NCBI RefSeq assembly: GCF_900155435.1
Contig: NZ_LT700212.1
Span: 2,896,487 to 2,960,486, forward strand
Reading direction: 5' to 3'
Length of the DNA: 64,000 nucleotides
Source: Actinomyces provencensis
GTDB taxonomy: Bacteria > Actinomycetota > Actinomycetes > Actinomycetales > Actinomycetaceae
A model generated the notes under the pieces. The model saw nothing but the letters and a program-made list of their open reading frames with translations, was not told the DNA's origin and did not search any database. This document shows, piece by piece, positions 44,001-53,275 of the stretch. Within the stretch, counting starts at the first letter, position 1, and every line of letters starts with the position of its first letter. Position numbers and translations under genes: made by a program.

Positions 44001-44066
44001 CTGTCCCTCTCTCCGTTCCAGGTGGTCACACTCAGGCTCGTCGGGAGGTGGTCGAATCCCGAATGA
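41019..44066 (+). CDS. GH38 alpha-mannosidase (second copy)
   Basis: 1015-residue alpha-mannosidase, paralogous to the one at 4026. GH38 landmarks are GHAHIDSAWLWPIRETMRK, WVESDPYMIGGEAFIRQF, WLPDSFGYSANLPG with nucleophile Asp376, and NDTNTFPHHTFWWEG; the C-terminal beta region keeps HERHKLLKLELP. The start is a GTG with a near-perfect AAGGAGG 8 nt upstream. No signal peptide. It heads an operon with a sugar-binding lipoprotein and two permeases, so it should hydrolyse mannosides imported by that system. It lacks the linker insertion of the first copy. Confidence 0.94.
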   Translation: MFRDDDATRRRLARLEREWVRPARVLERADVEVTKWDVPDEPVSFDVATGQDFEAFTVGDPWSRPWGTSWFHLRGVVPQAWADRSDRTRHELVVDLGFSPVQPGFQAEGTVYRPDGSVVKGLEPLNCWVPIDAGPGETFEFYVEAASNPQVMKEDWTTPSELGLKETAGTDPIYWVRTIELQRVDTVVERFLAEAELLDGWVDQLASDSPRREGILAALQGAVDALDPDDVAGTVEAARAALGPALASPAVASAGDVVAVGHAHIDSAWLWPIRETMRKVVRTFSNALELMDEDPDFVFAASSAQQYEWVRQTHPDVFERIKARVAEGRWVIVGGQWVESDPYMIGGEAFIRQFSEAQSYFREHFGVEAKEVWLPDSFGYSANLPGIAAHVGIRWMLTQKLSWNDTNTFPHHTFWWEGLDGSRLFTHFPPVDTYNSMLTPEEMHHSEAGFRDGGAASMTLAPFGYGDGGGGPTREIIERAHLQADLEGSPRVRMASPETFFEEAEADYPQAPVWLGELYLENHRGVLTSQHRTKRGNRKTEHLLGEAELWAATAAVRLGVAYPHEELHELWRTVLLHQFHDILPGSSIAWVHREAEQTYAEVESRLEELIAGSLAALAGEGEQEMVANAGAFAVAGVPGGAVVPSVTGGAAAVTVTGDEEGWIIDNDVIRLRIDLHGLVTSLVDLTREREVVPAGQRLGELVLHRDIPTDWDAWNIDLDHFAHTRVIDSVEDIEVGTDEVDGSAWVRVSRSDRASRYVQTLRVPVGEPRVEFTTGVEWHERHKLLKLELPVAVHTDHAQSDIQFGHVDRPIHTNTSWDWARFETVGLRWVRVAEPDFGIAVTNDQTYGHSFVREKGEDGVSVRIGESLLRAPMAPDPDADQGHHLLRTTVVVGAGVPDAVREGIRVNVPVRTLHGRREVSPLVVVGSGNALVDAVKIADDASGDLVVRLHETLGGRTEVLLHVDAPVSEARLTDGLERPLEEAAEVSVEEGTVSLSLSPFQVVTLRLVGRWSNPE

Positions 44067-44078
44067 CCCATCGCGATT

Positions 44079-44094
44079 GCCCGGACCTCCGGGC
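44079..44094 (+). other. Small intercistronic hairpin
   Basis: GCCCGGA and TCCGGGC pair around CC, between the mannosidase stop and the binding-protein start. It may set relative expression or mRNA stability within the operon. Confidence 0.4.
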
Positions 44095-44166
44095 AGTCCG
44101 GGGCGGATTCCCGAGGGAGTCGCCCGTTCGACAACAAGTCTCATCGGTTCAAAGGAGAGTCAGCAC

Positions 44167-45537
44167 ATGAGAAAGTCAGCTATCACCGCGGCGGCCGTCA
44201 CGGCGGTCGGCGCGTTCGCCCTGGCGGGATGCTCATCAGGAGGGTCGCAGAGCGGTGAGTCCGGTGATGCGTCAGCGAAGACCATCACGATCGCTTACCA
44301 GAAGACGGCTTCGTTCCACCAGCTCGACGATCTGCTCCAGAGCGTCAAGCCCACATTCGAGGCCGCGCACGAGGGCGTGACGGTCAAGCTCCAGCCGATC
44401 GAAGCGGAGCAGGACCAGTACTTCACGAAGCTGGCCCTGATGAATGGGTCCAAGTCGACGGCGCCCGACATCATCTATGAGGACACCTTCCAGGTGATGT
44501 CTGACGCAGCGGCGGGATACCTGGCTCCGATTGACGACTACCTCGCGGACTGGAGTGACTGGTCTCAGTTCGAGGATGCGGCCAAGAAGGCCGGACTCGG
44601 TGTCGACGGCAAGACCTACGGTGTCTCGATGGGTACCGACACCCGCGGGATCTACTACAACAAGGACCTCTTCGAGAAGGCCGGTCTTCCCACTGACTGG
44701 CAGCCCAAGACCTGGGATGACATCCTGAGTGCCGCTCGCACCATCAAGGAGAAGCTCCCCGACGTCACTCCTCTCAACATCTACGCCGGCAAGGCCAATG
44801 GTGAGGGGACGACGATGCAGGGGTTCGAGATGCTGCTCTACGGCACGGACTCCACCCTGTACAACGAGTCGACGCAGAAGTGGGTCACTGGTTCCCAGGG
44901 TTTCAAGGATGCACTCGACTTCTACAACACCGTCTACGGCGAGGGGCTCGCTCCGTCCCTGGACGTGGCACTGGACGCGAACATCGGGTCCCGTGTGTCC
45001 ACCGAGCTGCTCCCCAAGGGCGAGCTCGCCATGGCCATTGACGGATCCTGGCTCCCCGGCGGATGGATCTCCGGTGACAACGCGTGGGCGGACTGGGACA
45101 AGACGCTGGGCTTCGCGAAGATGCCCACCCAGGACGGACAGGCACCGGGCTACACCTCGATGTCAGGAGGGTGGCTGCTGTCGGTCGGCTCCCAGTCGAA
45201 GGATCCCGAACTCGCGATGGAGTTCATCAAGCTGGCGCTGAACAAGGAGAACTCCCTGACCTACGACACGACGAACTCCCAGATCGCCGTTCGCGCCGAT
45301 GTGGCCGAGGATCCCGAGTACCTGAACTACAACCCGTCGTTCAAGTTCTTCTCGGAGCTGGTGCAGTACACGCACTTCAGGCCGGCGACGCCTGACTACA
45401 GCCAGATCTCCTCGAACATCCAGGTCGCAACGGAGTCGGTCGTGACCAAGCAGGCGACTCCTGAGGATGCAGCCTCGACGTACGACAGTGGTCTCGTCTC
45501 GATCGTTGGCGAGGACGCGACAGAAGCTGGCAAGTGA
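44167..45537 (+). CDS. Sugar ABC transporter substrate-binding lipoprotein
   Basis: 456-residue extracellular lipoprotein of the SBP_bac_1 (MalE/UgpB) class. The signal peptide MRKSAITAAAVTAVGAFALA ends at a lipobox Cys (LAGC), followed by a Gly/Ser/Asp linker. Family-typical segments include YEDTFQVMSDAAAGYLAPID, KTYGVSMGTDTRGIYYNKDL and MAIDGSWLPGGWISGDN. AAAGGAGAG precedes the ATG. It lies directly after the GH38 gene and overlaps the next permease gene, so it likely binds a manno-oligosaccharide or glycan fragment; the sugar itself is inferred. Confidence 0.92.
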   Translation: MRKSAITAAAVTAVGAFALAGCSSGGSQSGESGDASAKTITIAYQKTASFHQLDDLLQSVKPTFEAAHEGVTVKLQPIEAEQDQYFTKLALMNGSKSTAPDIIYEDTFQVMSDAAAGYLAPIDDYLADWSDWSQFEDAAKKAGLGVDGKTYGVSMGTDTRGIYYNKDLFEKAGLPTDWQPKTWDDILSAARTIKEKLPDVTPLNIYAGKANGEGTTMQGFEMLLYGTDSTLYNESTQKWVTGSQGFKDALDFYNTVYGEGLAPSLDVALDANIGSRVSTELLPKGELAMAIDGSWLPGGWISGDNAWADWDKTLGFAKMPTQDGQAPGYTSMSGGWLLSVGSQSKDPELAMEFIKLALNKENSLTYDTTNSQIAVRADVAEDPEYLNYNPSFKFFSELVQYTHFRPATPDYSQISSNIQVATESVVTKQATPEDAASTYDSGLVSIVGEDATEAGK

Positions 45538-46478
45538 TGACTGCCTCGGTTCTCCAGGAACCGGGGCGCAAGGCCAGCCCCGGTGGGCGGCCTGCTCTGC
45601 AGAAGGGCAGTGCCGCCCACCGGGCGGGTCGGGTCGTCCCCATGCTTCCGGCCCTCATCCTGATGTTGATCTTCCTGGTCGGTCCGATCCTGTACTCGTT
45701 GTACGGATCCCTGACCAACCAGGCGCTGACTGGATACAAGGCCGCAAACCCACAGTTCGTGGGACTCCAGAACTATGTGAACCTGTTCTCCAGCTCTGAT
45801 TTCTGGAAGTCCATCTGGTTGACGGTCGTCTTCGTGTTCTTCTCGGCGGTGGTCGGGCAGAACATCCTGGGAATGGCCATCGCCATGCTGATGCGTGCGG
45901 CGCCACCCAAGATCTCGTCAATCGTCGGTGGGATCGTGGTCATTGCGTGGGTGCTCCCTGAGATTGTCGCTGCATTCGCGCTGTATGCGTTCTTCTCCAC
46001 CGATGGAACGTTGAACAGAATGCTCGCGGTGTTCGGACTGAGTGGCCCGACCTGGCTGCTCACCTTCCCGATGTTCTCGGTGATCATGGCGAACATCTGG
46101 CGCGGTACCGCGTTCTCCATGATGGTCTACGGTGCCGCGCTCGGCGACGTGCCTCCGGATGTCACCGAGGCCGCGATGATCGACGGTGCCACTGGGCGGC
46201 AGAGGATCCTCTACGTGACCCTACCGATGATCAAGGGTTCGATCTCGACCAACCTCCTGCTGACCACCCTCCAGACACTGGCCACATTCACCCTGATCTG
46301 GGTCATGACCGGAGGCGGGCCGGGGACGAAGTCCTCGACGCTGCCCGTCCTGGCCTATCAACAGGCGTTCAAGTTCTCGCAAGTCGGATACGGCACGGCG
46401 ATCGCCACGGTGACCCTGCTCCTGGGCGCCCTATTCGCCTTTGTCTACATCCGGGTCCTGAAGCCGGAGGTGGAATGA
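45537..46478 (+). CDS. Sugar ABC transporter permease, MalF-like
   Basis: 313-residue permease. The start ATG overlaps the stop of the binding-protein gene (TGATG); a GTG one codon upstream is an alternative. A cytoplasmic N-terminal tail of about 35 residues precedes the first helix (LPALILMLIFLVGPILYSLY). The EAA loop VTEAAMIDGATGRQRILYVT is present. It forms the channel with the next gene product and serves the mannosidase operon. Confidence 0.93.
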   Translation: MTASVLQEPGRKASPGGRPALQKGSAAHRAGRVVPMLPALILMLIFLVGPILYSLYGSLTNQALTGYKAANPQFVGLQNYVNLFSSSDFWKSIWLTVVFVFFSAVVGQNILGMAIAMLMRAAPPKISSIVGGIVVIAWVLPEIVAAFALYAFFSTDGTLNRMLAVFGLSGPTWLLTFPMFSVIMANIWRGTAFSMMVYGAALGDVPPDVTEAAMIDGATGRQRILYVTLPMIKGSISTNLLLTTLQTLATFTLIWVMTGGGPGTKSSTLPVLAYQQAFKFSQVGYGTAIATVTLLLGALFAFVYIRVLKPEVE

Positions 46479-47356
46479 TGTCGACCGCTGTCCAGACATC
46501 CAGTCGTCGGGCGCCGGTGCCCTCGATCGCCCAACCAAAGAGAGCTCCGAGCCGGCTGTTCGCGGGGTTGGCGCTCGGCCTTGTCGGTCTTTCCTTCATC
46601 ATCCCCTTGGTGTGGATCCTCCTGTCCTCGGTGAATCCACAGGCATCGGTGTCGTTGTCCGTTCCGGAGAGCCTGACGACGGGCAACTTCACGGCCGTGT
46701 TCAACATGGACCAGACCTTCCGGCCCCTCTGGAACTCAGCCATCCTCTCGCTGGGAACGGCGCTCCTCACTGTGGTCGCAGGCGCACTGGCGGCCTATCC
46801 GCTGTCCCGGTACAAGATGCGTTTCACCCGCGGACTGATGTACACGATCCTCTTCGGGACGTGCCTGCCGATCACCGCGATGATGGTCCCGGTCTACTCA
46901 TTGTTCGTGCGCCTGAGTCTTCTCGACTCGATGAGTGGGATCATCCTGTTCATGGCAGCCACGTCACTGCCGATGGCCGTGTGGATGCTCAAGAACTTCA
47001 TGGACTCCGTGCCGATCTCCCTGGAGGAGGCAGCTTGGGTTGACGGAGCGAGCGCCATGCAGACCCTGTGGCGGATCGTCCTGCCACTGATGAAGCCGGG
47101 CCTCGTGGTCGTGTTCATCTTCGTGTTCACGGGTGCGTGGGGGAACTTCTTCGTTCCCTTCGTCCTGACCTTCGACTCGATGAAGCAGCCTGCTGCGGTC
47201 GCCATCTACAACTTCTTCGGAATGTACGGAACGATCGCCTACGGCAAGCTCGCGGCATTCTCGATCTTGTACTCGACGCCTGTCCTGGTGCTCTACGCGG
47301 TGATGCAGAAGGTGTCGGGGAACTCCTTCGCCCTGGCGGGTGCCGTGAAGGGCTAG
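46475..47356 (+). CDS. Sugar ABC transporter permease, MalG-like
   Basis: 293-residue permease, last gene of the mannoside operon, overlapping the previous stop by 4 nt. It starts with a 30-residue tail and has the EAA loop LEEAAWVDGASAMQTLWRIV and the late helices LVVVFIFVFTGAWGNFFVPF typical of the class. As with the first sugar operon no ATPase gene is included, so a shared MsiK-like ATPase encoded elsewhere is likely. Confidence 0.93.
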   Translation: MMSTAVQTSSRRAPVPSIAQPKRAPSRLFAGLALGLVGLSFIIPLVWILLSSVNPQASVSLSVPESLTTGNFTAVFNMDQTFRPLWNSAILSLGTALLTVVAGALAAYPLSRYKMRFTRGLMYTILFGTCLPITAMMVPVYSLFVRLSLLDSMSGIILFMAATSLPMAVWMLKNFMDSVPISLEEAAWVDGASAMQTLWRIVLPLMKPGLVVVFIFVFTGAWGNFFVPFVLTFDSMKQPAAVAIYNFFGMYGTIAYGKLAAFSILYSTPVLVLYAVMQKVSGNSFALAGAVKG

Positions 47357-47475
47357 CCCGGGGCCGAGGAGCGGTGTCCACCACGAGCCGTTGCTGGCCC
47401 TCCCGGAGAGGGTTCTTCGCTGGACCTGCCTGTTGGGGCCGGGGCCGGCTGGCGCTCTCGTGGCCGGCGTGGAAG

Positions 47476-47527
47476 TCGGGGTCTTCCGGTGGCTGAGTTC
47501 TCTGCTCTCCCGCCTGGAAGACCCCGA
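47476..47527 (+). terminator. Hairpin between the mannoside operon and the defence island
   Basis: Perfect 12-bp stem (TCGGGGTCTTCC / GGAAGACCCCGA) around a 28-nt loop, 119 nt after the last permease stop. The gap 47357-47724 holds no other gene, and the promoter of the island should lie between 47530 and 47724. Confidence 0.5.
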
Positions 47528-47724
47528 TTCGTCGTACGTTGTCTCCGGTGCGTGCCTCTGCTCTGGAGTTGCTCCCGCCCTCCGCACCGAGCCGGGTCGC
47601 CGTTTCCGCGGACGCCACAGCGGCGGACCAGGTTCTCGTGTTTCGCAAACATCTGCGGCTGAGTGCAGAATGAGTAACGCCTCACACAGCTATCGCATCA
47701 CCATGGTCAGGAGTTGGTCTGCGG

Positions 47725-50373
47725 ATGGATCCGACGTACGTCCGGGAAATGCTCATCACCGCAATGCGCCATCGCGGGCAGAGCTTGGACGAGGCGTCCA
47801 GGGCCATGTCCCGTGGTCTCGGCATTCCCATCAAGGGATCCCCGATCGGCAGAGCGGTGGAGATCATCATGGCGGAGAGTGAGCACGCTCAGTTGCTCGA
47901 CGTCCCGCCCGTGATGCGGGGTACCTCCTACCAGCGAAGTCTTCAGAGTGAGGCGCGGCTCAGTCCGTGGTACACGGGAGTGGAACCCGGTGACCGCTAC
48001 TGGCCGTTCTACAAGGGCAAGCTGGTCGAAGAAGGAGCCGACTACGTGGACGCCGTGGACCAGGCGTCGAGATCAGTGGTCTCACATCTCGCCGACCCGA
48101 CGATCGAGGGACTGAAGTCCAAGGGGATGGTCGTCGGGTACGTCCAGTCGGGCAAGACGGCCAACTACACCGCCGTCATCGCGAAGGCCGCCGACGCCGG
48201 CTACAGGTTCTTCATCGTCCTTGCGGGTCTCCACAACAACCTGCGCCGGCAGACCCAGGAGAGGCTGGAGTCCGATCTCATCTCGGGCCGGGAGTGGCAG
48301 AAGCTCACGACGGATGAGGCTGATTTCGGATCGGTCGCCGGGGGAGCGGCCCTCATGACCAGTCATCTGCCTGTCATCGCCGTCGTGAAGAAGAACGCCA
48401 AGAGACTTGACAAGTTGAAGCAGTTCCTCCGGAGCGTGGACGAGACGACGCGGCGGAAGTGCCCGATCATGATCCTCGACGACGAGGCGGACCAAGCGAC
48501 ACCCAACAGTCTCGACCTGTCGACGGCGGGGAGAGAACGTTCCGCGATCAATGTGCTCATCCGGGAGATATGGTCTGCCATTCCCAGCGGTTCCTACGTC
48601 GGATACACGGCAACGCCGTTCGCGAACGTCTTCATGGATCCGGACGACTCCGCTGAGCTGTACCCGAGTGACTTCCTCATCGACCTCCCACGGCCTGAGA
48701 CGTACTTCGGTGCAGAGAAGATCTTCGGCAAGGACGTCCTGGATGATGCGGGAGAACCGGACCTGGGTCTTGACGTGGTCCGCACGGTCAGTGACGCGGA
48801 GGCCGACTCCCTCAGGCCGCCATCCGCGAAGGAGGAGCGGGAAGTCTTCAACCCCCCTCTGCCAGCCTCCCTCCTGGCAGCCATCAGGTGGTTCCTGGTC
48901 GCAACCGCGATCAGGCGGGCTCGAGGTCAGTTCAAGCACTCGTCGATGCTCATCCACACCACCCACTACACGCAGCCGCACTTTGCGATGCGCGACAGTG
49001 TCAAGTCGTTCCTGCACGGCCTTGAGGTGGGCGATCCGGAGTTCCACAAGTCGTACCTGGATGAGGCGCCCCGGGCCGCGGAGGTTGCGAGTCGACCGCT
49101 CCCGTCTTGGGAAGAGGTCGAGATCGAACTGGAGGACGTGCTTCGCTGCGTCAGTGTTGTCGTCGACAACGGTTCGTCGGACGAGCGGTTGACCTACCAC
49201 CGGACGGACGAGAACGGTGAGCCCGTCGTCGAGACCGTGATTGCCATCGGAGGTGCGACGCTGTCCAGAGGACTGACTCTCGAAGGGCTCGTCGTCTCGT
49301 ATTTCAACCGTTCGTCGAACACCTACGACACACTCCTCCAGATGGGTCGCTGGTTCGGCTACCGAACGGGTTACGAGGACCTACCGCGAATCTGGACGAC
49401 CTCGGATCTGGCGAAGGACTTCCGCTTCCTGGCCGCCGTCGAGGAAGAGATCCGTTCCGACATGCGGGTGATGGAGACGGCTTCACTCACCCCTCAGGAG
49501 TTCGGCGTGCGGGTCCGAGCGCACCCGGGTCGTCTGCAGATCACGAGCAAGATGGGTGTGGCGAAGCCTGTTCGAATGTCCTTCTCGGGCCAACGCAAGC
49601 AGACGTTCATATTCGACGAGACCAATCGTGAGGTCCTCAGCTCCAACTTGGAAGCCGCCAGGGACCTGGTCAGCGAGATCGACCCGAGCACCTTCACTGA
49701 AGGAAGGGCAGCCGGCGTGAGGTGGATTGCCCACGACGTGGATGTTGATCCGGTCCTGCACTTCTTCGAACGCTATCGGTTCCATGAGGACCAACCCACT
49801 CTCAACTCCGCGTTGGTGAGTGGTTGGCTCCGGAAGGCTGCGGTCGGCACCCGGTGGAGTGTGGCTGTCATGGGCCCGGGTGCATCCACCGGGAGGACCA
49901 AGGAGGGCGTGGACCTCGGATTCCGGGAAGAGAGTCCTTACGTCACCCGTGCGCCCCTGAGCTCCCAGGCAGTGGGCACTGCGAACATCAAGGCATTGCT
50001 CTCCCAGTCCGACTGGGTTGCCGACCTCGATCCGGAAGTCGTCAATGAGCGCAAGGAGCCCGATCTCGGGTACGAATCCATCCGAGCGGATCTGACGAAG
50101 GACGGTCTGCTGATGATCTTCCCCGTCGATCCGCATTCCAAGCCGAGAGGTGCCAAGAGCAGGACCAATGCTCGCCGTGAGATGGAAGCCGTCGAGCCCG
50201 TCATCGGGGTCGGTGTCGTCTTCCCCGAGGTGAAGGACGGAGCTCCACGGTACGAGGCGTTCTACTCGGTGCGACCGGATTGGTCAGCGATCACTGATGA
50301 CGTGGAGCTGCCCGAGGACACGGAGAACTCCGCTGACCTGCAATTCGACTCGGAAGCCGAGCTCATTCGATGA
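47725..50373 (+). CDS. Z1-domain helicase-like ATPase (first copy)
   Basis: 882-residue protein of the Z1 group, superfamily-2-type ATPases found next to GHKL ATPases and nucleases in restriction-modification loci. Walker A is GYVQSGKT (138-145); Walker B is IMILDDEADQATPNS; then YVGYTATPFANVF (motif III-like), GGATLSRGLTLEGLVVSYF and QMGRWFGYRTGYEDLPRIW (motif VI-like, with the arginine finger). The C-terminal 350 residues have no recognised motif. AGGAG precedes the ATG by 11 nt. It overlaps the nuclease gene by 4 nt. Expected to translocate or remodel DNA for the nuclease. Confidence 0.9.
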   Translation: MDPTYVREMLITAMRHRGQSLDEASRAMSRGLGIPIKGSPIGRAVEIIMAESEHAQLLDVPPVMRGTSYQRSLQSEARLSPWYTGVEPGDRYWPFYKGKLVEEGADYVDAVDQASRSVVSHLADPTIEGLKSKGMVVGYVQSGKTANYTAVIAKAADAGYRFFIVLAGLHNNLRRQTQERLESDLISGREWQKLTTDEADFGSVAGGAALMTSHLPVIAVVKKNAKRLDKLKQFLRSVDETTRRKCPIMILDDEADQATPNSLDLSTAGRERSAINVLIREIWSAIPSGSYVGYTATPFANVFMDPDDSAELYPSDFLIDLPRPETYFGAEKIFGKDVLDDAGEPDLGLDVVRTVSDAEADSLRPPSAKEEREVFNPPLPASLLAAIRWFLVATAIRRARGQFKHSSMLIHTTHYTQPHFAMRDSVKSFLHGLEVGDPEFHKSYLDEAPRAAEVASRPLPSWEEVEIELEDVLRCVSVVVDNGSSDERLTYHRTDENGEPVVETVIAIGGATLSRGLTLEGLVVSYFNRSSNTYDTLLQMGRWFGYRTGYEDLPRIWTTSDLAKDFRFLAAVEEEIRSDMRVMETASLTPQEFGVRVRAHPGRLQITSKMGVAKPVRMSFSGQRKQTFIFDETNREVLSSNLEAARDLVSEIDPSTFTEGRAAGVRWIAHDVDVDPVLHFFERYRFHEDQPTLNSALVSGWLRKAAVGTRWSVAVMGPGASTGRTKEGVDLGFREESPYVTRAPLSSQAVGTANIKALLSQSDWVADLDPEVVNERKEPDLGYESIRADLTKDGLLMIFPVDPHSKPRGAKSRTNARREMEAVEPVIGVGVVFPEVKDGAPRYEAFYSVRPDWSAITDDVELPEDTENSADLQFDSEAELIR

Positions 50374-51350
50374 GCGAACTCTCCGACAGGCTGCTGATCC
50401 TCGAGAATGCTGCCGTGCAACCCGGACCGTCCCAGTTCAAGACCGCTGCAGCTACAGGTATGCCGTCCGGTTTCATGGTGGGCATCAGCCAGGACCGTGC
50501 CCACCATCTGTTGATTCCCATCGGATCGAGGAGGCTCGTGCCGGACAGGAGGAGCCGGCACCTCGTCCTGGAGGAACAGGAACTCACCATGCCGGATGGT
50601 CGTGTCCAGCGTCATGCGGATCTCAGGTGTGACGATCCGGAGTTGTTCGGGGTGTTCGGGTACGTCCTGGACGACTTGGCGGCACGTCTCGGTCAGGCGG
50701 GCCACGTCGATGCAGTCCAGACATGTCGCGAGGTCCTGTCGGACTGGCGTGAGCTGACTGCCGGTGGCAACCCGGGACCTGGACGGGAAACCGAGATGGG
50801 TCTGTTCGGAGAGCTGTCGGTGCTCTCGAGGCTCGGCGCACGTGATCCCTTCTCCGCGCTTGCCACGTGGAAGGGTCCCGACGGCGCCTCCTGGGACTTC
50901 AGTTCGAACGGAAGGGCCATCGAAGTCAAGACGACTGCAACGGTCTCCGGGTCCACGGTGAAGGTCTCCAACATCGAACAGCTCGATCCAGCCGGGCTCG
51001 ACCGACTGGACCTGGTCGTCGTCCACGTCAGGGAGGATGAGGTCGGCGAGTCGGTCGACGAACTGATCGACAGACTGGTGGCAGCGGGATTCAATCCGCG
51101 GGCACTCCTGATGCAGGTCGCGAAGGTCGGACACACGTACGGTCACGCAGGTCGGCGGGGGTACGTCACGAATGGTCTCCACAGGTGGCGCGTGTCGCAG
51201 GACTTCCCCAGTCTGAGGCGTGCCGACATCCCGGCCTCCAAGGCGCACGCGCTGCTGAAGATCACCTACACGCTTGCACTGCCGAGCGGATCGGTGGATC
51301 TGGACGAACCGGGATCCGTCCGCTGGTTGGAGAGGTGGGTGGACGCGTGA
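50370..51350 (+). CDS. PD-(D/E)XK nuclease, DUF4420 family
   Basis: 326-residue predicted restriction endonuclease. The nuclease motif is clear: Glu148 in MGLFGELSVLSRLG, Asp176 in GASWDFSSNGRAIEVKTTA, then Glu185 and Lys187, followed by VKVSNIEQLDP. This is the spacing of the DUF4420 (PD-(D/E)XK motif) family seen with Z1 proteins. ATG overlaps the Z1 stop (ATGA), and the next gene overlaps in turn, so the three are tightly coupled. It is the most likely DNA-cutting subunit of the first module. Confidence 0.9.
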   Translation: MSELSDRLLILENAAVQPGPSQFKTAAATGMPSGFMVGISQDRAHHLLIPIGSRRLVPDRRSRHLVLEEQELTMPDGRVQRHADLRCDDPELFGVFGYVLDDLAARLGQAGHVDAVQTCREVLSDWRELTAGGNPGPGRETEMGLFGELSVLSRLGARDPFSALATWKGPDGASWDFSSNGRAIEVKTTATVSGSTVKVSNIEQLDPAGLDRLDLVVVHVREDEVGESVDELIDRLVAAGFNPRALLMQVAKVGHTYGHAGRRGYVTNGLHRWRVSQDFPSLRRADIPASKAHALLKITYTLALPSGSVDLDEPGSVRWLERWVDA

Positions 51351-53275
51351 TGTCCGGTGCACGGGTGACCACTTCGGGCGGGGCTTCCTCCAGTCCCGGG
51401 CCCGTCGGCATCCCCGCTGCTCCTGGGAGTGCGGGAGTGGACTCACGACCGTTGCCTCTGCTCGATTGGTTCCCCAAACCCTTCCGGGGCGGTGACCATG
51501 ACGGAACGGGAGAGGCCAAGCTGCTGGGAACCTCGAACGTCGGTCTCGTCGACGTCATCGTGAGAGAGACGGCGCAGAACAGCTGGGATGCCCGTACTGG
51601 ACTACGACCACCACTGTTCGGCATCCGGCTCCGTCAACTCGGTCCGGAGGCAATGAAGGTCCTGCGGGATCACGTCTTCCGCGGCGGGACCGGGCAACTC
51701 CCTCTGGGCTCTTCCCTGGGGGAGGAGGCCCTGTGGGTCCTGGAGGTGTCCGATCGCGGTACACACGGACTCGACGGTCCCGTGCGCAATGACCTCAGGT
51801 ACGAGCCGGACGCCCCGACGAACTTCGTCGACCTGGTGCTCAGCGTGGGGAGCCCACAGGACAACGAAGGAGGGGGTGGCACCTACGGGTTCGGCAAGAC
51901 AGCCGCCTTCAAGGCCGGGGAGACGGGTGCGGTCATCTACTGGTCCCATTCCCTCGAGGGGAATGCTCTCGAGTCCCGGTTCATCGCCTCGGGGATCGGT
52001 CCCAGCTTCGTGAAGGAGGGGAGAAGGTTCACAGGACGCCATTGGTGGGGCCGGACCAGTGAGGACGGGAGCAGACCTGAACCTGTGGTCGGAGCCGAAG
52101 CCGACCGGCTCGGTGAGCGCCTCTTCGAGCGCGGTTTCGAGCCTGACGAGACGGGGACCTCCATCCTGATTCTCGGTCCGAAGTTCGACGTCGGGCCGGA
52201 TGGCGAAGAGGTGGATCCTCAGACCTACATGAGCGCGGTTCGGGACGCGGTGCTCGCGAACCTGTGGCCGAAGCTCATCCGGGACAGTGGCGAGCGCACC
52301 ATGGACGTCGAACTCGGCATCAATGGACGTCCGATCGGGATCCCTGATCCCGAGAAGGAGTCCTCCCTGCGGCCATTCGTCGAATGCCTCAAGGCGGTCC
52401 GGAGCGCCCAGAGCGACGGTGGACCGACCACTCCGGGGCCCGTCAAGGTGATGGAGGTCCATTCCCAGCGACCGGCGAAGCTGCTCGGACACTTGGCGCT
52501 GGTTCGGCTACCGGTGAGTGGGGCCAGTCACGACGTCGGTTTCGGCGAGGAGGCGCACCATGTGTGCCTGATGCGTCACGATGCCGAACTCGTCGTGAAG
52601 TATGTGCCGATGCGGGAGTTGGAGGCAGCTGGGTATCAATGGGGTGGGGTGTTCAAGCCGACGAGGGAAACTGACCCCGCCTTCGCTGCTTCAGAACCTC
52701 CCACACATGACGAGTGGAATGCTGCGTCACTCAGGCGACCTGACAGCGTCTACGTCAATGTCGGCCTCAGGAGGATCAAGGAGTTCGCGCAGGAGTTCCT
52801 GTCGCCCCCGCCCGTCACGGTGGCACCAGAGGTGGGGGACATTCCTTCCGTGGTGAACCTGGCAAACCGTCTGTCCGGATTCGTCGCCGCGGTTCCCTCC
52901 AACCGCGCGGGCGCCCGCGTCAGTCGCGCATCCGCGAACCGCCTTGGGAAGAGGAGACCCGTTGCCGAGATCGTCGCCTGCCAGGACGTCTCGTGGACGG
53001 ACGGATGGCGTCACATTGCTGCAGAGGTCCGTGTGAAGGGCGGGGGACGCGGGGTGACCGAGGTCCGGGCAACGGCTGGAGTCATGGTCGAGGGGGGAGG
53101 ACGCGAGACGGACGAGGACGTTGTCCATCTGCTCGGATGGTCGGAGCGCCCCGATGAGGAACCGACCTCCGCGAGGACCATGCACATGATTCCCGGTGGC
53201 GGTTCTCGATGGGTCCACGTACGGAGTCGTGAGGACTTGGCCGTGGATCTGAGGGTGAGCGTGGAGTCCGGATGA
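51350..53275 (+). CDS. GHKL-fold ATPase (MORC/Hsp90-like), first copy
   Basis: 641-residue protein with an N-terminal GHKL ATPase. The N box is VDVIVRETAQNSWDA (Glu73, Asn77, Asp80), the G1 box is VLEVSDRGTHG (Asp135) and the lid is GGGGTYGFGKTAAF (174-187). Such ATPases act as ATP-driven clamps. In MutL/MORC-type restriction systems they are encoded next to Z1 proteins and nucleases. The ATG shares one base with the nuclease stop (TGATG). The C-terminal half, after about residue 380, is not recognised. A low-complexity tail of about 35 residues precedes the fold. Confidence 0.85.
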   Translation: MSGARVTTSGGASSSPGPVGIPAAPGSAGVDSRPLPLLDWFPKPFRGGDHDGTGEAKLLGTSNVGLVDVIVRETAQNSWDARTGLRPPLFGIRLRQLGPEAMKVLRDHVFRGGTGQLPLGSSLGEEALWVLEVSDRGTHGLDGPVRNDLRYEPDAPTNFVDLVLSVGSPQDNEGGGGTYGFGKTAAFKAGETGAVIYWSHSLEGNALESRFIASGIGPSFVKEGRRFTGRHWWGRTSEDGSRPEPVVGAEADRLGERLFERGFEPDETGTSILILGPKFDVGPDGEEVDPQTYMSAVRDAVLANLWPKLIRDSGERTMDVELGINGRPIGIPDPEKESSLRPFVECLKAVRSAQSDGGPTTPGPVKVMEVHSQRPAKLLGHLALVRLPVSGASHDVGFGEEAHHVCLMRHDAELVVKYVPMRELEAAGYQWGGVFKPTRETDPAFAASEPPTHDEWNAASLRRPDSVYVNVGLRRIKEFAQEFLSPPPVTVAPEVGDIPSVVNLANRLSGFVAAVPSNRAGARVSRASANRLGKRRPVAEIVACQDVSWTDGWRHIAAEVRVKGGGRGVTEVRATAGVMVEGGGRETDEDVVHLLGWSERPDEEPTSARTMHMIPGGGSRWVHVRSREDLAVDLRVSVESG

